Shown: in pieces, positions 11,410-22,959 of the stretch | How positions within the stretch are numbered: the first letter of the stretch is position 1 | Layout of the letters: each line of letters starts with the position of its first letter | Origin: Phlebiopsis flavidoalba | Lineage: Eukaryota > Basidiomycota > Agaricomycetes > Polyporales > Phanerochaetaceae | Direction of reading: 5' to 3' | Assembly: GCA_035772785.1 (NCBI GenBank) | Contig: JAOCPU010000026.1 | Location: forward strand, 186,001 to 250,000 | DNA length: 64,000 nt | Translations under genes and position numbers: made by a program | The notes under the pieces: generated by a model | Seen by the model: the letters and a program-made list of their open reading frames with translations, nothing else | What the model was told of the DNA's origin: nothing | The model's database searches: none

Positions 11410-13425
11410 ATGGAGGTAGCCGTTATTATAGCGCTCGCCGCCGTTGTCAAAGACCTCCATGCCATCGCCAGTAAACTTCAAGAGAACAAAGAGCAATGTC
11501 TTCGGCTTTTGCTTACACATCAACTCGATTCTCGACGTTCTAGAGCAAGAATGCAAGAATGGAGTACCTCCAATGCTATCGAGGCGCATCGTTAGGTTGT
11601 CGAGGTGAGTGGTTTCTGATCACAATGAATGCTCGGGATTACTCATCGAGCATCTGTGTAGCGCCTTGTTGGACCTCACGATAATCTTAGAGGGCCTGCA
11701 TAAGAGCTCGTTTCTTGCAAAGAGTCATATGGCGTCATCAGGTCTCGACCAAGGTCCAGGAGCTGTATAAATGCATATCTGAAGCTGTACAGGATGTCAA
11801 AGTAAGCCAAGTACCTTTGGCTTGCATATCCCTGTATATAGCTTTGAAACTCTAGCTAGGTATTGCGTTCGACGTCAGTCGTGCTCAAGCCGACAACGAG
11901 CAAGCGAGACAGCTTGATGCCGCAAATACGCGAAGAAATTTTGATCAGCTCCTGCATAATGACAAGGAAATTATCGAGGTATGTTCGCTTGGTCGCAATC
12001 ACAGAACGTGTGTTACATTATTTGTACAGGCTCTCGAAGTCCAGCAGCAGCAGATGCAAGAAGCTGTTGTGTGTCTTCATCGTGTGCGTAGCTACTCGCT
12101 AGTCTGTCTAGCTGATTTGCGAAAGCTGACCTGCGAACGGTATAGTATCTAGAACAATTACCTGATTCCTCAGAAAAGCGGTATCTGCGAAACGGGATGC
12201 ATACGTTGCAAACGTCGATCGGGTCCTCTGCGTCTCATCCCAGACTTCTTCGTTATCACGTCGCTGGATGTCATTATTCATTATGATCGGAAACTCGGCG
12301 AAGGTGGATTCACGCGAGTATACGAAGGTCTATGGGGAGGCACCAAGGTGGCAATCAAGGTGATGGAGCAGAAAAGGAGTACCTGCCACTGTGCGTTACT
12401 GTGCGAGACTCAGAGTAATCTCGGACACCACCTCTGATCTTCATGAAACAGGCAATTCAGCAAGAGGTGGATGTATGGAAGAGGCTACGGCATCCCTAAT
12501 ATCCTTGAATTTTACGGAGCCTGCTCCATTGCCGATCCCTCCATTCATGGTCTGTGCGTACAAGGAGAACGGTGACGCGGTGAACTATCTGAGGCGGTTT
12601 CCCCAACGCTAAGTAGACACCAACTCGTGAGTACATATGACCGTATCAGTAATGACCACGAAAATAATGACCATACATTCGCGAAGCTCTACGAAGCGTA
12701 GTTGTAGGTCTTGCATATCTACATCAGAATGGGGTGGTGCACGGGGATATCAAAGCGGTGAGTTGTTTTTGCATCCATAAGACTCTACATCGCTCATTGT
12801 ACCAACCTCTACAGACTAACATAGTGGTCGATAAATACGGGAAAAAGAAAAACAGGGAAAGCGTGCTTGTCTGACTTCGGACTATCGCAAATCAAGATTC
12901 ACACTCACTACGACCATACGAGGGTTGGGCAACAGCACGGGGCATGGAACAGCGCGATGGATGGCACCTGAGCACATGCTTCAAGGAGTAATGAGCAAGA
13001 GAACGGACGTGTATAGCTTCGGAATGACGATGTACGAGGTGCGTGTCTTATGGACGTTAGGAAGTTTGTCTGTCATTTATATGCCGATTGAAGGTGTTCA
13101 GTGGAGCTCCGCCCTTCGCCGCGACGCCTGAAAAGCCATGCTCATACAAGTCATTTTGTGACCGGGAAAGTCAGACCCTCCCGCCCTGAAGATCCACTTG
13201 CAGCAAAGAACGGACTCAGTGACTCAATATTGGGAGCTTATGAGATTTTCTGCATGGGCTCATGAACCGGAGAGACGACCCACGGTTTTTGATTTGCGTA
13301 CTCGATTGGCTCGCCATGCAGCCAAGGTGCACCCACAGCCTGACACGGACGATGAAGAGGCTGACGTGAGTCAGAATGTCGAGAACATTGCGACTGCGAG
13401 AGACATACCATGCTTTCTGGCGTGA
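11410..13425 (+). pseudogene. 4-helix-bundle + TKL-type protein kinase (frame-interrupted)
   Basis: The start at 11410 opens MEVAVIIALAAVVKDLHAIA followed by NKEQC, resembling the N-terminal four-helix bundle of MLKL-like and fungal TKL kinases. Helical exons follow across short introns (VSRAQADNEQARQLDAANTR, then EVQQQQMQEAVV). The kinase domain shows the Gly loop KLGEGGFTRVYEGLWGG, the ATP-binding lysine in VAIKVM, helix C (QQEVDVWKRLRHP), and the catalytic loop VVHGDIKATNIVVD, with HGD in place of HRD. DFGLSQIK, GTARWMAPEHM and DVYSFGMTMYE follow, then the C-lobe WAHEPERRPT. All key residues are present, but the frame changes around RHP..NILEFYGAC (12,495-12,540) and again before DFG. The frame closes at 13425, although conserved-looking sequence continues downstream. 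Probable Ser/Thr kinase; substrate unknown. Confidence 0.7.
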
Positions 13426-14725
13426 TGAGACGGTATGCATTCTATGGACCATTTCATGACCTGGTGTTGAACAAACTCGACAGATGAGTCACGACCATCA
13501 AGCTGTTGTTGCGTTAGACTCGAAACTCCTCCAGTGGCCAAAACTCCGGAGAAGCATCCACAAGTCGACCGAAACATGCGAGATCTGTCAGCACGTCCCC
13601 TGAAGCTACTTCACCCTCTTTGAAAGCTCACCGTGCGCCACCACCTCCACCACTCTCCCCTTCCGATACGCCTACCGCATCCCGACGATTTGTGCTGCCG
13701 AAGACCCGAGCTCCCAGTATTTGAACAGCAACTACACCTCATCAGTGAAGGGCTCAAGGCCTGGCACGCGACGGGGCTCGGGGCCATCAGATACACCTTA
13801 CATATCCCGTGGGGCGAGGGACCTTATCGAGTTCCTGGACGACGGGCCACCAGCTGAAGACGATAGCGGTAAAGATGTTGGCTCTCAGCCTAACAAAGGT
13901 CCGAAGAAGCCTTCAGGACTCTCCCAGCTACCGCGACGCCTCAGAAAGATTTCGCAGAAGATGAGGAGCATAGATGACAAAGCGGACAACAATACTGGAC
14001 GAGTGTCATCACCTAGTACATCTCCAAAGGCGGTTGTGTCCCCGGACATTCGTGACCTTATCGAGTTCCTCGAGGAAGGCCCACCAGAGGATGCGGATGC
14101 AAGTGCTGGTCCTTCAAACCCGCCCACGCCCAATAGCAACACATTCTTCAACCGGCTTCCGCTTCTGATGACACGTCCCCCGCGCCAGCACAGACCCAAA
14201 GATATAGCCGTCGATCTTCCCGACATTGACACATCCCCTCAGTTTGAGACGAACCGATCCCCACCTATCCCCCCACAGCCCCGTTTTCGCAGCTCGCGGA
14301 GCTCAGGGTCCCACCCGTACATCTCCCAAAGCGCTCGCGAGCTGGTCGAGTTTCTGGACGAGGGTCCACCACAGAAAATGCTCAAACCGGCGACGAAGGC
14401 GCGACGGGAGTAACGCGTCGAACGACTCTGGAGGAGCATGTCCTCGATCCAGAAGCTGCGGGGCATGCTATCCCGAAATCAGGGCCACTTTGTACAAGCC
14501 AGTGACGAGACGGACGAGGCGGACCCCTCGCGGCCACTGAGCACGGCGTCATCTGACATGTTCACGCTCCCCATTCCTGGTGTTTTCGAAGACGGCACGA
14601 GATACGACGGGCCAGCCATGTCCGCGTCGGAGGCCCTGGAGGTTGTCCAGCAAAGCATGCTGGATCAAGGCGTGGTCTCTGAGTCTGATGAGGTGAAATC
14701 GCAGACCACTCATTCTGATACCTAG
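13426..14725 (+). pseudogene. Disordered tail with three DLIEFLxxGPP motifs; probable kinase C-terminus
   Basis: A possible intron (GTATGC..CGACAG, 13,434-13,482) would splice the kinase frame onto MSHDHQAVVALDSKLLQW and then a Pro/Ser-rich stretch (HRAPPPPPLSPSDTP). One frame shift later, the 13721-14413 frame holds three copies of a short motif: ARDLIEFLDDGPP, IRDLIEFLEEGPP and ARELVEFLDEGPP, about 85-95 residues apart and each followed by acidic or Pro/Ser sequence. After the stop at 14413, a frame at 14438-14725 (MSSIQKLRGMLSRNQGHF, ending SDEVKSQTTHSDT) looks like the true end. I read this as the kinase's regulatory tail, but a separate downstream gene is possible. The motif resembles short peptide-docking motifs; I cannot name its partner. 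Confidence 0.45.
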
Positions 14726-15098
14726 TCTCATATCCGAGGAATCTCAAACTTCGTCTCTTTGTACGGCCTATCCCTCCTGTGGATATCGCTACTCCCGGGC
14801 GTTGGTCGTTCTATCGTCGTTAGCTCTTTTATGTGCTCTTTTCCATGCCAATCAGCTAGACGAGCCGTTTGGCATGGGGAAATAGGGACATTGCAAATCG
14901 TAGAAAGTATCTTCTGAATCGCATTATAGTATTTATAGAGGTAGATACACGTACAATATGGCTCTTCATCGGACTTCAAACGTCATGGATCTTGTCTTAA
15001 GAGTATCTATATGCTCGTTAGTCGCAATTCAACCCGTTTAACCACCGTGTTGCGACTCACTTCTGCCGTCGCGTGTTGCTCAACACGGTCGCGTCGCT
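14726..15098. other. Convergent intergenic region
   Basis: Lies between the 3' ends of the kinase locus (plus) and F-box A (minus), so it should hold both polyadenylation regions. It is locally AT-rich (14,900-15,020). No gene seen. Confidence 0.4.
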
Positions 15099-16937
15099 TT
15101 ACGTAGCTCTATCACAACTGACTTCGTCCGCAAATTCCCCCAGCCTTTGGACATCTTCGAGCGAGAACATCTTGGACCGCGTGATAGTAATCAGCTTCAA
15201 GCGTTCCGATATGCCGACCCTACACCGGAGCACCTCCAACAGGGCTGACATCCACATCTCGTGAAGTTCCGCAGTCGGAATCGGAGCGGCCGTCCTCTGG
15301 AATGAGTAGCTCGTGGTCGACGATATGGATGGTGTGTAGCTTCGGGAAGAGGATTTTTTGGTCATTTCCTAAATGTCACTAATAATCTCGTCGGCAGCTG
15401 TTGGACCCGGCCGGTTTTGAACGACGAGTGTATCGACCTCCGTTGCCGTCGCAAAGGCCACACACTGTTCGGCGGTCAGTGAGTGACGGTCTTGCTGTGG
15501 CCAGTTGCAGCCGAGAGAAATGCACCGGAGGGACTCGGCAGGAATAGACCGCGCATGGTGGCTTCAGCTGTTATTTCGTTAACACCATCGTGGTCTTTTT
15601 GAGAGATCGTGCATAGACATGGTTCCTGGGTGGTAAAAGGATGCCACTTTGCTACAATCGTTCATAATCCATAGCCACAGCGATCTCTTGCGTCCAGCAA
15701 GCACAGTACGGTTGCAAAAAGTGTTCATAGCGGTCCCAGAACCATAGTCATGGATGGCGAGGGGTACGTGCCGAACAGGAGTGTGGCTTTTGCTGACGCA
15801 TTTTATTTATGCCTGTCATTCTGGTCCGCAAAGAGCGACAACTAAGTAAATCTATCTCTGTCTCGTTGCACATAATTGTGTTTCAGCTCTATGCGAGTCA
15901 GTTTGAGGAGGATTCAGATGACGGTAAATGGTACAATGGGGGCGAGGAGATCGACTTCTTGGTCGACGCGTAGGTGCGCTAGATGGTGACATGTCTGCTG
16001 GTTTGCCAAGGATCAAGGGTAGCTTATCGAAGGATGTGCTTTCATCGGGAATGATTTCGAGGGGCGTTTCAAATGGGATAAACACCAATGAGTTCGAGAT
16101 TTTGAAAGTTGATGGAGTGCTTTTCAATGCCAGGTGGGGCGTCGAAAAGCCTCGTAAGCGTGGCTTGCGTTGGAGGGACATGGTATCATGATCAAAATGC
16201 GGTGTGCGGCGGAGCTTCAGGTCTCGCGGTCCGAGGTTGAAAAGAATCGTAGAGTGGATTAGCTGAATTTTTCGCTGCAATGTACTTCAAGGGTTTCGAG
16301 AGCCGGCCTTGCCCAAAGGTTATGGAACATACGCTTCGGTGCCCAATCGTTACCGTCATCATGCAAGTCGGAGAAGCAATGTTCTTCAACCAGTCGGAAA
16401 CTCGGGATACAAATGTCTTCGTACCCCGGAGATGTCCAGATCGAATAGCCGTCATCGTTCTGGTCGAAACAAAGAGTGCGGATCCTGTGAGAATGCTCCA
16501 CGACCGATCGTCGCCATGCGTTAGGTACCATGGTCGTCATTATCCGTGGGGAGGACACCCTTCACATCCAGGAGCATGTTCCGCGATCTCGCCAGACACA
16601 ACCGGACAAATGCATGATATCTGAATATCCTACGCGAATGTCTCTGTCCACAGAGTCGGGTTCTCCAGAGCAACATTCCGCCAGCGTTTGCAGACGGCGG
16701 TCGTCACGGTCCAGCGGTTCCTGAGATTCGTGCCTTGAACCCATACGAGTTTGAGATGCATAAAAGATCTCGGACAGCGTCTCTTCCGGGAGCGTAGAAT
16801 CACAGCGAGATTGGTCGAGTGAGATTTGAAAGTAAGTTCGCGAACTCGTCTCTGTGCTTCTTCACAAGTGATCTTCTGGTGCTGCGTCTCTCTTCAGCGG
16901 AAAGTCTCTGAATGGAGCCGATGCGTAAGGTGTCCAT
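15099..16937 (-). pseudogene. Tandem F-box family member A (frame-interrupted)
   Basis: The start at 16937 gives MDTLRIGSIQRLSAEERR, the leader shared by all members of this local family, then a helical stretch ending SNLTRPISL. The F-box core follows in a shifted frame (LPEETL.EIF-like, around 16,790), then CKRWRNVALENPTLWT in another frame. The middle is poorly conserved. The 3' end (15365-15099) carries the family tail: a -LHTIHIVD- like segment, ITITRSKMFSLEDVQRLGEF and ADEVS, then the stop. Length and order match the paralogues at 26-33 kb, but A is the most decayed of the full-length copies. Presumed SCF substrate receptor or a relic of one. Confidence 0.55.
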
Positions 16938-17189
16938 GGTGTATATAATCTTTGTGGTATTATGCCTACATTTGACATCGATATCAATACAAGTTGACAC
17001 TGGGGGTCATCTTCCTTAGGTTTTGCGAGAACGAGACTCACTTTGATCCTAAAATATCTTAAATATTACAGGGAACGCTCCACGTTCTGGTTCAACGCGC
17101 TCAGGGTCGATCCCAAAGGCAGAGCACGTACAGACAGGGTCGCATGGGAGTGGCAGGCGAAGAGTGGGAACAGAATAGAAAAGCGCCAA

Positions 17190-17318
17190 AACGCTGAACG
17201 CCCGGGGATCCCGGAGGACGTTGCCTACTTGTTTGGGAAGGCGTTAAATTACCAGGCTCCTCTGGCTTTGTCTCTCATATATCGAGTCTCTATATCACAT
17301 CTCGTCTGTAGTCTGTAG
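17190..17318 (+). pseudogene. Divergent upstream block of F-box A
   Basis: Reads ERPGIPEDVAYLFGKALN, which aligns with GISGDIAFCFGNGVES upstream of F-box C and PPAISEIIAFLFRTKAL upstream of G. Like the others it lies upstream of the F-box start and on the opposite strand. Either a fragment of a small divergent gene or a conserved 5' element that happens to be open. Confidence 0.35.
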
Positions 17319-17322
17319 CGAG

Positions 17323-19120
17323 ATGCTCCCCTTCATCCCACGAAAAAAAGTCGCGAGTCAATCAAAGCCCCCCCCCCGAAGAAAACATCTACTTCCTCCA
17401 TTATCGCCCTTCTCAACGGCCGTCGCGCCTACTGCTCACGTCACGCCCTGTGTGAAAAGCACAGGGCACCGTCTACTTCTAGGAACTCGTCAGGACCGAA
17501 GGGAAAGGAGAAGGCCCCTGAACTCTTGGGCGTTGGGAGATGAAGAAATTGCTAGCATTGCTGCTGTCAATGGTGATGTCTGACTACGCCCTGTGGTCCG
17601 ATGCAGACCTTCGCCGGGCGGTAGAGTTCGCGGAAGATGGGTGTACGTCCGTTCGTTCATATATTGTCGGACGGTTCGGACTCATGACATCAAAGTCATA
17701 CCCCTTTTATCCATCATAAATAGGATAATATCACATTTTGGGCCTCAAACACATCTGTCCGAGGGTCTCCTGGTCCAAAGCCATCCGTCGCTGTGTGTCA
17801 GACGTGTTCGACATTCGGATAGTTGATGTCCTCGCCGTCTCAGCGCCGCCCACGTGGCTTGGAGGGTAAAATCCTTCCTAAGGCCGACGCTGGTGGCTTT
17901 GAGATTCGTTTGAGAAACTACAAGGACGCGGTTGAGAGGATAGGCAATAAGACGCGACAGGACTCCTGGGACAAGCAGACAGTATAACGTGGTAGCGTCT
18001 AAGCATTAGCCACGAATGACCCATCTTCTCACAGGCGTACATACAGAAAACATACCTCCCCAACATCGCAGTGCTGCTGGTATCCATGAATTCGTTATAC
18101 GCTTGTTGCGCGAAGCTGTGATTTCAAACCCATAAACGCTCACCAAATATCAAACCGTCACTCTACCTCGGCACCATATACGGACAAGCCTACCGGACCA
18201 GCCAAAATGCAAAAGGATTCGCCATTGGTCACGCTGTCATGCATAGGGGATGTTGACCTTCTGCGTCCTCCATGCATGGCCGTGGCAGCGGCGGCCCACC
18301 TCGGTCTCCGAGGCTTCAGACACCTCCAGCATACATCAAGATGCGACGCGTTTTGGGGTCAGAGTCACGTCCAAAGCGCCCTGGGATACGCTCAACGCCG
18401 AGTATACGGCATACCGTCAACAGCTCCTTTGACGCACTTGCTGAGGAGAGGCCCCGTACGAGGCACCGCGCACGTCGAGGGAGTCATGGGTCCTCCTACG
18501 CCAGACCCTATCCCCCAGGAGCCGACTCCTCGGGCTTTTTTGCCCCGACATTGGATTTGTCTTCCCCTTTCCCACCAGGATGTCTGGTATACGTGCGCAA
18601 CGTACATCCAGAGACCAAACAAGACGACACTGCGCAAGCTGCTTGCACAAGCATGTGCAAACGTCCGACCTCGTCCAGCGATGGGATTGACTATGTGGAC
18701 TCAACAAGGGCATGGACACGGTAGGGGAATAGAGCCACCACATTGCTAGGATATACGGCTCACCATTTTTCCAGTGTCATCTGACGTCTGCGAAACCAGA
18801 TTACACCCAGCCTGCTGCGTCAAGCATTTCTTTAGAGCGGCCTCTCGTACAAGCCCACGGTCTCGACGGAGTTGGGACTGTCCAAACTGACGGCGGGGCG
18901 CAAAGCCATTATCGTTCGAAGTTGTTTCTGGTGAGCGCGCGAGGGCACTCTATTGGGGCAAGGTTACCCGAGAAGGTGAGGCGGCAAGCCAGTGGAGAAG
19001 GCGGTATTTGGCGGAGATTCGACCTAGCCAACAGAGAAGCGGCTGGCCAGGGCCGACGTAATACGCGGCGGAAAAGGAGGAGAGTCAAGATAGCTGTTGA
19101 TTGGGGGACCTCTGGGGGCA
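17323..19120 (+). pseudogene. LARP7/Pof8-like La-related RNA-binding protein (frame-interrupted)
   Basis: LARP7-type proteins bind the 3' ends of small RNAs; in fission yeast Pof8 assembles telomerase RNA and helps U6 modification. The leader (from 17323) is Lys/Pro/Ser-rich with GPKGKEKAPE. A La-motif-like segment follows: SDYALWSDADLRRAVEFAED, then further on IINRIISHFGPQ and VFDIRIVDVLAVS. After a linker (GGFEIRLRNYKDAVERI, then Pro/Arg-rich) comes an xRRM-like domain. It starts PPGCLVYVRNVHPETNKTTL (the match switches frame after PET), then has DYVDSTRAWTR and, after a further shift, KAIIV and LYWGKV followed by PEKVRRQAS. A basic tail (RRNTRRKRRRVKIAV) ends near 19,110. The RNP1-poor xRRM plus upstream La-like region is what suggests LARP7. 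At least four frame changes. The exact ends are uncertain. Confidence 0.5.
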
Positions 19121-19705
19121 TGCCGGGTATACGTTCCATGTGTGAGTGGCCCATGGGTCGCTTTGATGACAGGACACCAGTCCAAATGGCTAGAGACTCA
19201 GCTGCGCCTCTGCGTCACAGGCTCATTTGGTTAAACATACGCTTATATCACGTTGCAGCGAATCAATACAAGTCTGCATATTTTGTAACTACCCTTCCGA
19301 AGGGCCCTGGCTCGGTATGATATCGTGTAAGCTACGCGTTACTTATTATTCTCAAGAGGTACTTTTGATGGCGCGTTCTGTCCGCGTGCCGCCTACGTGC
19401 CCGTCACGGGAAGACTCTTCGGACCGGCGTGACAAAGAATCCGCTTCAGCCGCTCTACACCGTCCCTAGGCCTATGGCCGCAGCTTTGGATTAAGTGCGG
19501 AGGTGAAGCCGCTCTACTTCTAAGATACGGTATCGTACGTATTCATACGGCACAATCTACTGTTATTAATCTCCGGAGAGGTCGGTGTGTAGGATTCAAT
19601 CATAGCAAGGTGCCGAAGAAACTCGATCATACTTACCCCTGTTGTCGCATCCTGTCGACACTCCCTCTCACCTACTACACAGTAGGATTTCCATCCCAAC
19701 AAACC
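19121..19705. other. Convergent intergenic region
   Basis: Lies between the 3' ends of the LARP7-like locus and F-box B. Short open frames only; no motif recognised. Confidence 0.35.
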
Positions 19706-21532
19706 TTATCCGCATATGTCTCCAACTTTCGTATATCTTCGCGCAGTGAATCCATCCGAGCGCGTGATAAGGATCTTCTTCAAGCGTTCTAAACCGACTC
19801 GAGACTCCAGGGCGTCGAGGAATCGCTGCATCCATGGCAACTCGTGAGGCTCTGCGGCATCGGCGTCCGATTTTGGAAGGTCAGAGACGGCGAAATCGAC
19901 GATATGGATTGTGTGACATTGTGTGTAGTTGTGGGAAGAGGATCGTGAGTGGGCATTATCCTGCAGCAGGACTTCTGGCAAACATCTCTCGCCCCCAGGT
20001 GTATCCCCAAAAACAAGTGTGACTGTCTCTGCAGTGGCCTCAAGCAAGGCACGAGACAGCTCCTGACATCATGCCAAAACTCGCTTGGCGCATTTCCACT
20101 GTGTATTAGAGAAAGACAGCGGATCGATGGTGACGGGGGATGTGAGGCCATGATGGTATCAAGTGCCAGTTCTCCGCAGCAGAAGCGACCAATCCCCACG
20201 TTATAAATCGGGATGGATGCACAAAACCGTTCCAGTGTGGCAGTCCACGAAGCCTGGGGTAGCAGCGAGATCTGCATCCCAGCAAACGACTGACACATTC
20301 GACGGGTGTCATATCGTCCATTCCGGAAAGATTCACGTATAGCCAAGGTACGGATAGGAATAGCACTTGTAACTCAGGTGCCATGAATAGGCATGGGTGT
20401 TCAAGGCAAAGAGTAGTGGCCCAGTTCTGTCGATGTGACAAGTCACCGAGTATGGAAATTTGCGGAAGGTGAGGGAGTATGAAAGGTGGCACGATTATGA
20501 GTAGAGCGTGCAGACCCAACGACATGCGTGTCCACTTGGATCTCAAATTCGCTGTGGCGATCTCTATATGATTTCCAGACTGGGTAAAGTGACTGCATTG
20601 CCGAGAATGAGCGGGAAGTCGTGGGAGGGCGTGCAGAAGTCATAGACGGATTCGAGGGATTCACCACAGGAAGAGTGTTCTTGATACTGAGATGTTTGAG
20701 CTGAGTAAGTTCTCTCAGCTGCGTCCAGTAGGCGTTCATGGGACCTCATGGACGAGTCGAGCTCAAGATTAAACTCAACCAATTGGAGATGAAGACCCGC
20801 GAAGATGAGGGGGGAGAAGAACTTTGCAGAGGGTTAGAAGGATGTGCCCTGCGCACTCAGAGTTTCGAGGGTAAGGATTCTCACAAAATCTGCGAAGTAT
20901 TTGTGTCATTAGGTCGGCGTCCTGGGGTTTGTCTACCGCTAAAACTCAGGTCCTTCAGCTCCGGAAATGTTGAGTGTATGTCGTCAATGAGATGTAAGCC
21001 TTGATCTTCGTCGTTGACAATGTCGTCCATTTTGACGAGAGCGAATTCTGTGAGAATGTCTGAGGACGAGTCGCCACGCGCCGAGCCTGCTTCTCATATG
21101 CATCTACTCCCGCTCGAGGTTTGAAACGAACGTCTAAAAGCATATTTTGAGAGCGCTGTAGTAGGGCACTGGATGCCCCAGGGTAGTATTCAATATGTGC
21201 ATTTGAAATGACACACACAAGGCGGGCTGCCCCGACCGCGACGTTTCGCCAGCGTAGGCATACTCTAGTCACGACGGTCCAACTGAGAGATTTCACATAG
21301 GTTTTCGTACAGTGTCGTCTTCAGAATGGTATAGTCCTCGACCATGCACTTGAGATACATGAATATCTCGAGTAAAGTTTCTGCTGGGAGCGATGACAGC
21401 AAGGGTGATCTGAGTTGAGGCGGGTGGCAAGTTCCACAGCCCGTTTCCTAGTAGCATCGAACTCCTCTTGCAAAGCCTGATCCTGTCGGTGGGAGAGAGC
21501 CTTTGTATTGACCCAATGCGCAATGAGTCCAT
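19706..21532 (-). pseudogene. Tandem F-box family member B (frame-interrupted)
   Basis: The start at 21532 (a Met further upstream, at 21613, is also possible) gives MDSLRIGSIQRLSPTDR. The F-box segment is split between frames: TLAVIAPSRNFTRDIH beside YLKCMVEDY-type sequence. Then LSWTVVTRVCLRWRNVAVGA (about 21,230-21,290) matches the W..V..VC.RWR.VA box, followed by ALLQRSQNMLLDVRF. The tail (20047-19706) contains CHTIHIVDFAVSDL, WMQRFLDALESRVGLERLKK and ITRSDGF. The order is identical to F-box C-E. It pairs with partial copy G at 63.4 kb across the inverted duplication. Confidence 0.55.
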
Positions 21533-21699
21533 GGTATGGCCGTCTTGAACGCTGCATTCAAGAGGAAACATTCGCGAGTGTTCAGAAATGTATGATCCTG
21601 GCGTGTTTAGCAATCAATTGAGGCTCACACCAGGGGCCTCGGATATGACCTAAAATAATGCGTCGAAACGTCTGACCCTCCCAGCCGGCTCTAGCGAGC

Positions 21700-21843
21700 G
21701 ATAATAATGGAGATGATACGAAGATGAGAGTATATGTCCAAGATTATAGAATGCGGCAACGCTCTCATGCGGGTCGTCGGCGATCTCGGAGACTGCGCCT
21801 TCTTGTTGAGGACAAAGGCGCCTATTCTTCCAGCTGAATGCGA
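21700..21843 (+). pseudogene. Divergent upstream block of F-box B, 5' part
   Basis: Begins with GATACGAAGATGAGAG, which is shared with 32,974 (plus) and about 63,293 (minus). Translation gives NAATLSCGSSAISETA in one frame and then CAFLLRTKAPILPAE in another. The block is cut at 21843 by the hAT-like element. Its continuation reappears at 23,718. Confidence 0.45.
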
Positions 21844-22077
21844 GAGAGCGTCCGGGAAACGCAGAGTCTGTGCGTCTGTGCGTCTGTGCGTCTGTGCGGC
21901 CAAGTCCGTGCACCTCGGCGCTTGGTGCTTTGACTAAGCGCGTCCTCCAAACCAGCGTTGGTGATCATCACGCGTTTCTCTAAGATGTAGGACAAGGTAC
22001 AAGAGAGATTGATAACTAGTGTACACCTTGAATTTAGCAAAGTACAAGCTTGGTTCCTCTTATACAATATTGGCTTA

Positions 22078-22930
22078 TCAAAACTCGGCCCATCCCTCAG
22101 TGTTCGGTTTGCATTTATGCGCAAGTGGCGGCAGCCCTGGACCCTCAGCGGCAGATGGGTCTCCCGCCTCGCCCACGACAGGCTGTGTCTCTCCAGCAGG
22201 AGCGGCCTGCGCGGCCTGAACGCGCTGTGTGGTGGCCTCCTCGCCCGCTTGCAGATGCTTGACCATCTCAGCTTTGTCCGAGTGCACGACCTTGATGCTA
22301 ACCTTGACAGGACAAGCTTTGTGACGGAGCACTGAGCAGGCCGCGGGGTATCCATGTACGAAGTGGCTAAAGTGGTGCGTGAGCGCGCGCGAAATGAATG
22401 TAAGAAGAGGAGAGTGTGCACCTATCACCCATGAATCGAAGGTGCTCGGTGCCAAGGTCGAGCTCAGCCATGAGGCCGACAGCCTGGGTCATGGAGGAGA
22501 AGAACCGTTTGTCCTTCTGGGTGACCGAGGAGACATCGGCGTCCATAGACAAGCATACAAATAATGTGTCAATGTAGACGAGGAGAACGAGTTTTGGTAA
22601 ATACCAGCCTCTGACAAAGGTGCCAGAGATGTGAATGAGGGTAAGGGGCCGCGTTCTTCTTCTTCCTCTTCTTCGCGAGTAGAGATATCTCGAGCGTCCC
22701 ATCGACAGTCTCCGCCCACAGAGCGTGTCGCAAAGGAGCGAGGATCTTAGGCCATTTCGCTGTTTAAATGTGCCAAGACATGAGTACGACGCGTATTGAC
22801 TCCTGTACGTGTGAAGTCGAATAGTTGTTCTGTGGTGGCGGGTGGTATGCACTGTATTGGCAAGTTGTTCGTCACATACAGAAGTGCTCGTACTCACCTG
22901 TCGAGCGTCCCCAGACAGCGTCTATCGATC
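22078..22930 (-). CDS. Gene-like exons inside the hAT-like element; unknown protein
   Basis: Three GT..AG introns of 46, 49 and 62 bp (22897-22852, 22808-22760, 22428-22367) split open sequence. The first two join in a consistent frame: CIPPATTEQLFDFT onto PKWPKILAPLRHALWAETVD, then a basic KRKRKKN run. After a frame change come KRFFSSMTQAVGLMAELDLG and EHLRFMG. The last exon has VSIKVVHSDKAEMVKHLQAG and an Ala/Pro-rich end with a stop at 22078. I do not recognise the family. Frame-consistent splicing suggests a real, perhaps captured, gene. It could instead be the element's own degenerate cargo. The 5' end is not resolved. Confidence 0.38.
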
Positions 22931-22959
22931 TCTCCTCACCCTAAACCCGGAGCCGAGAA

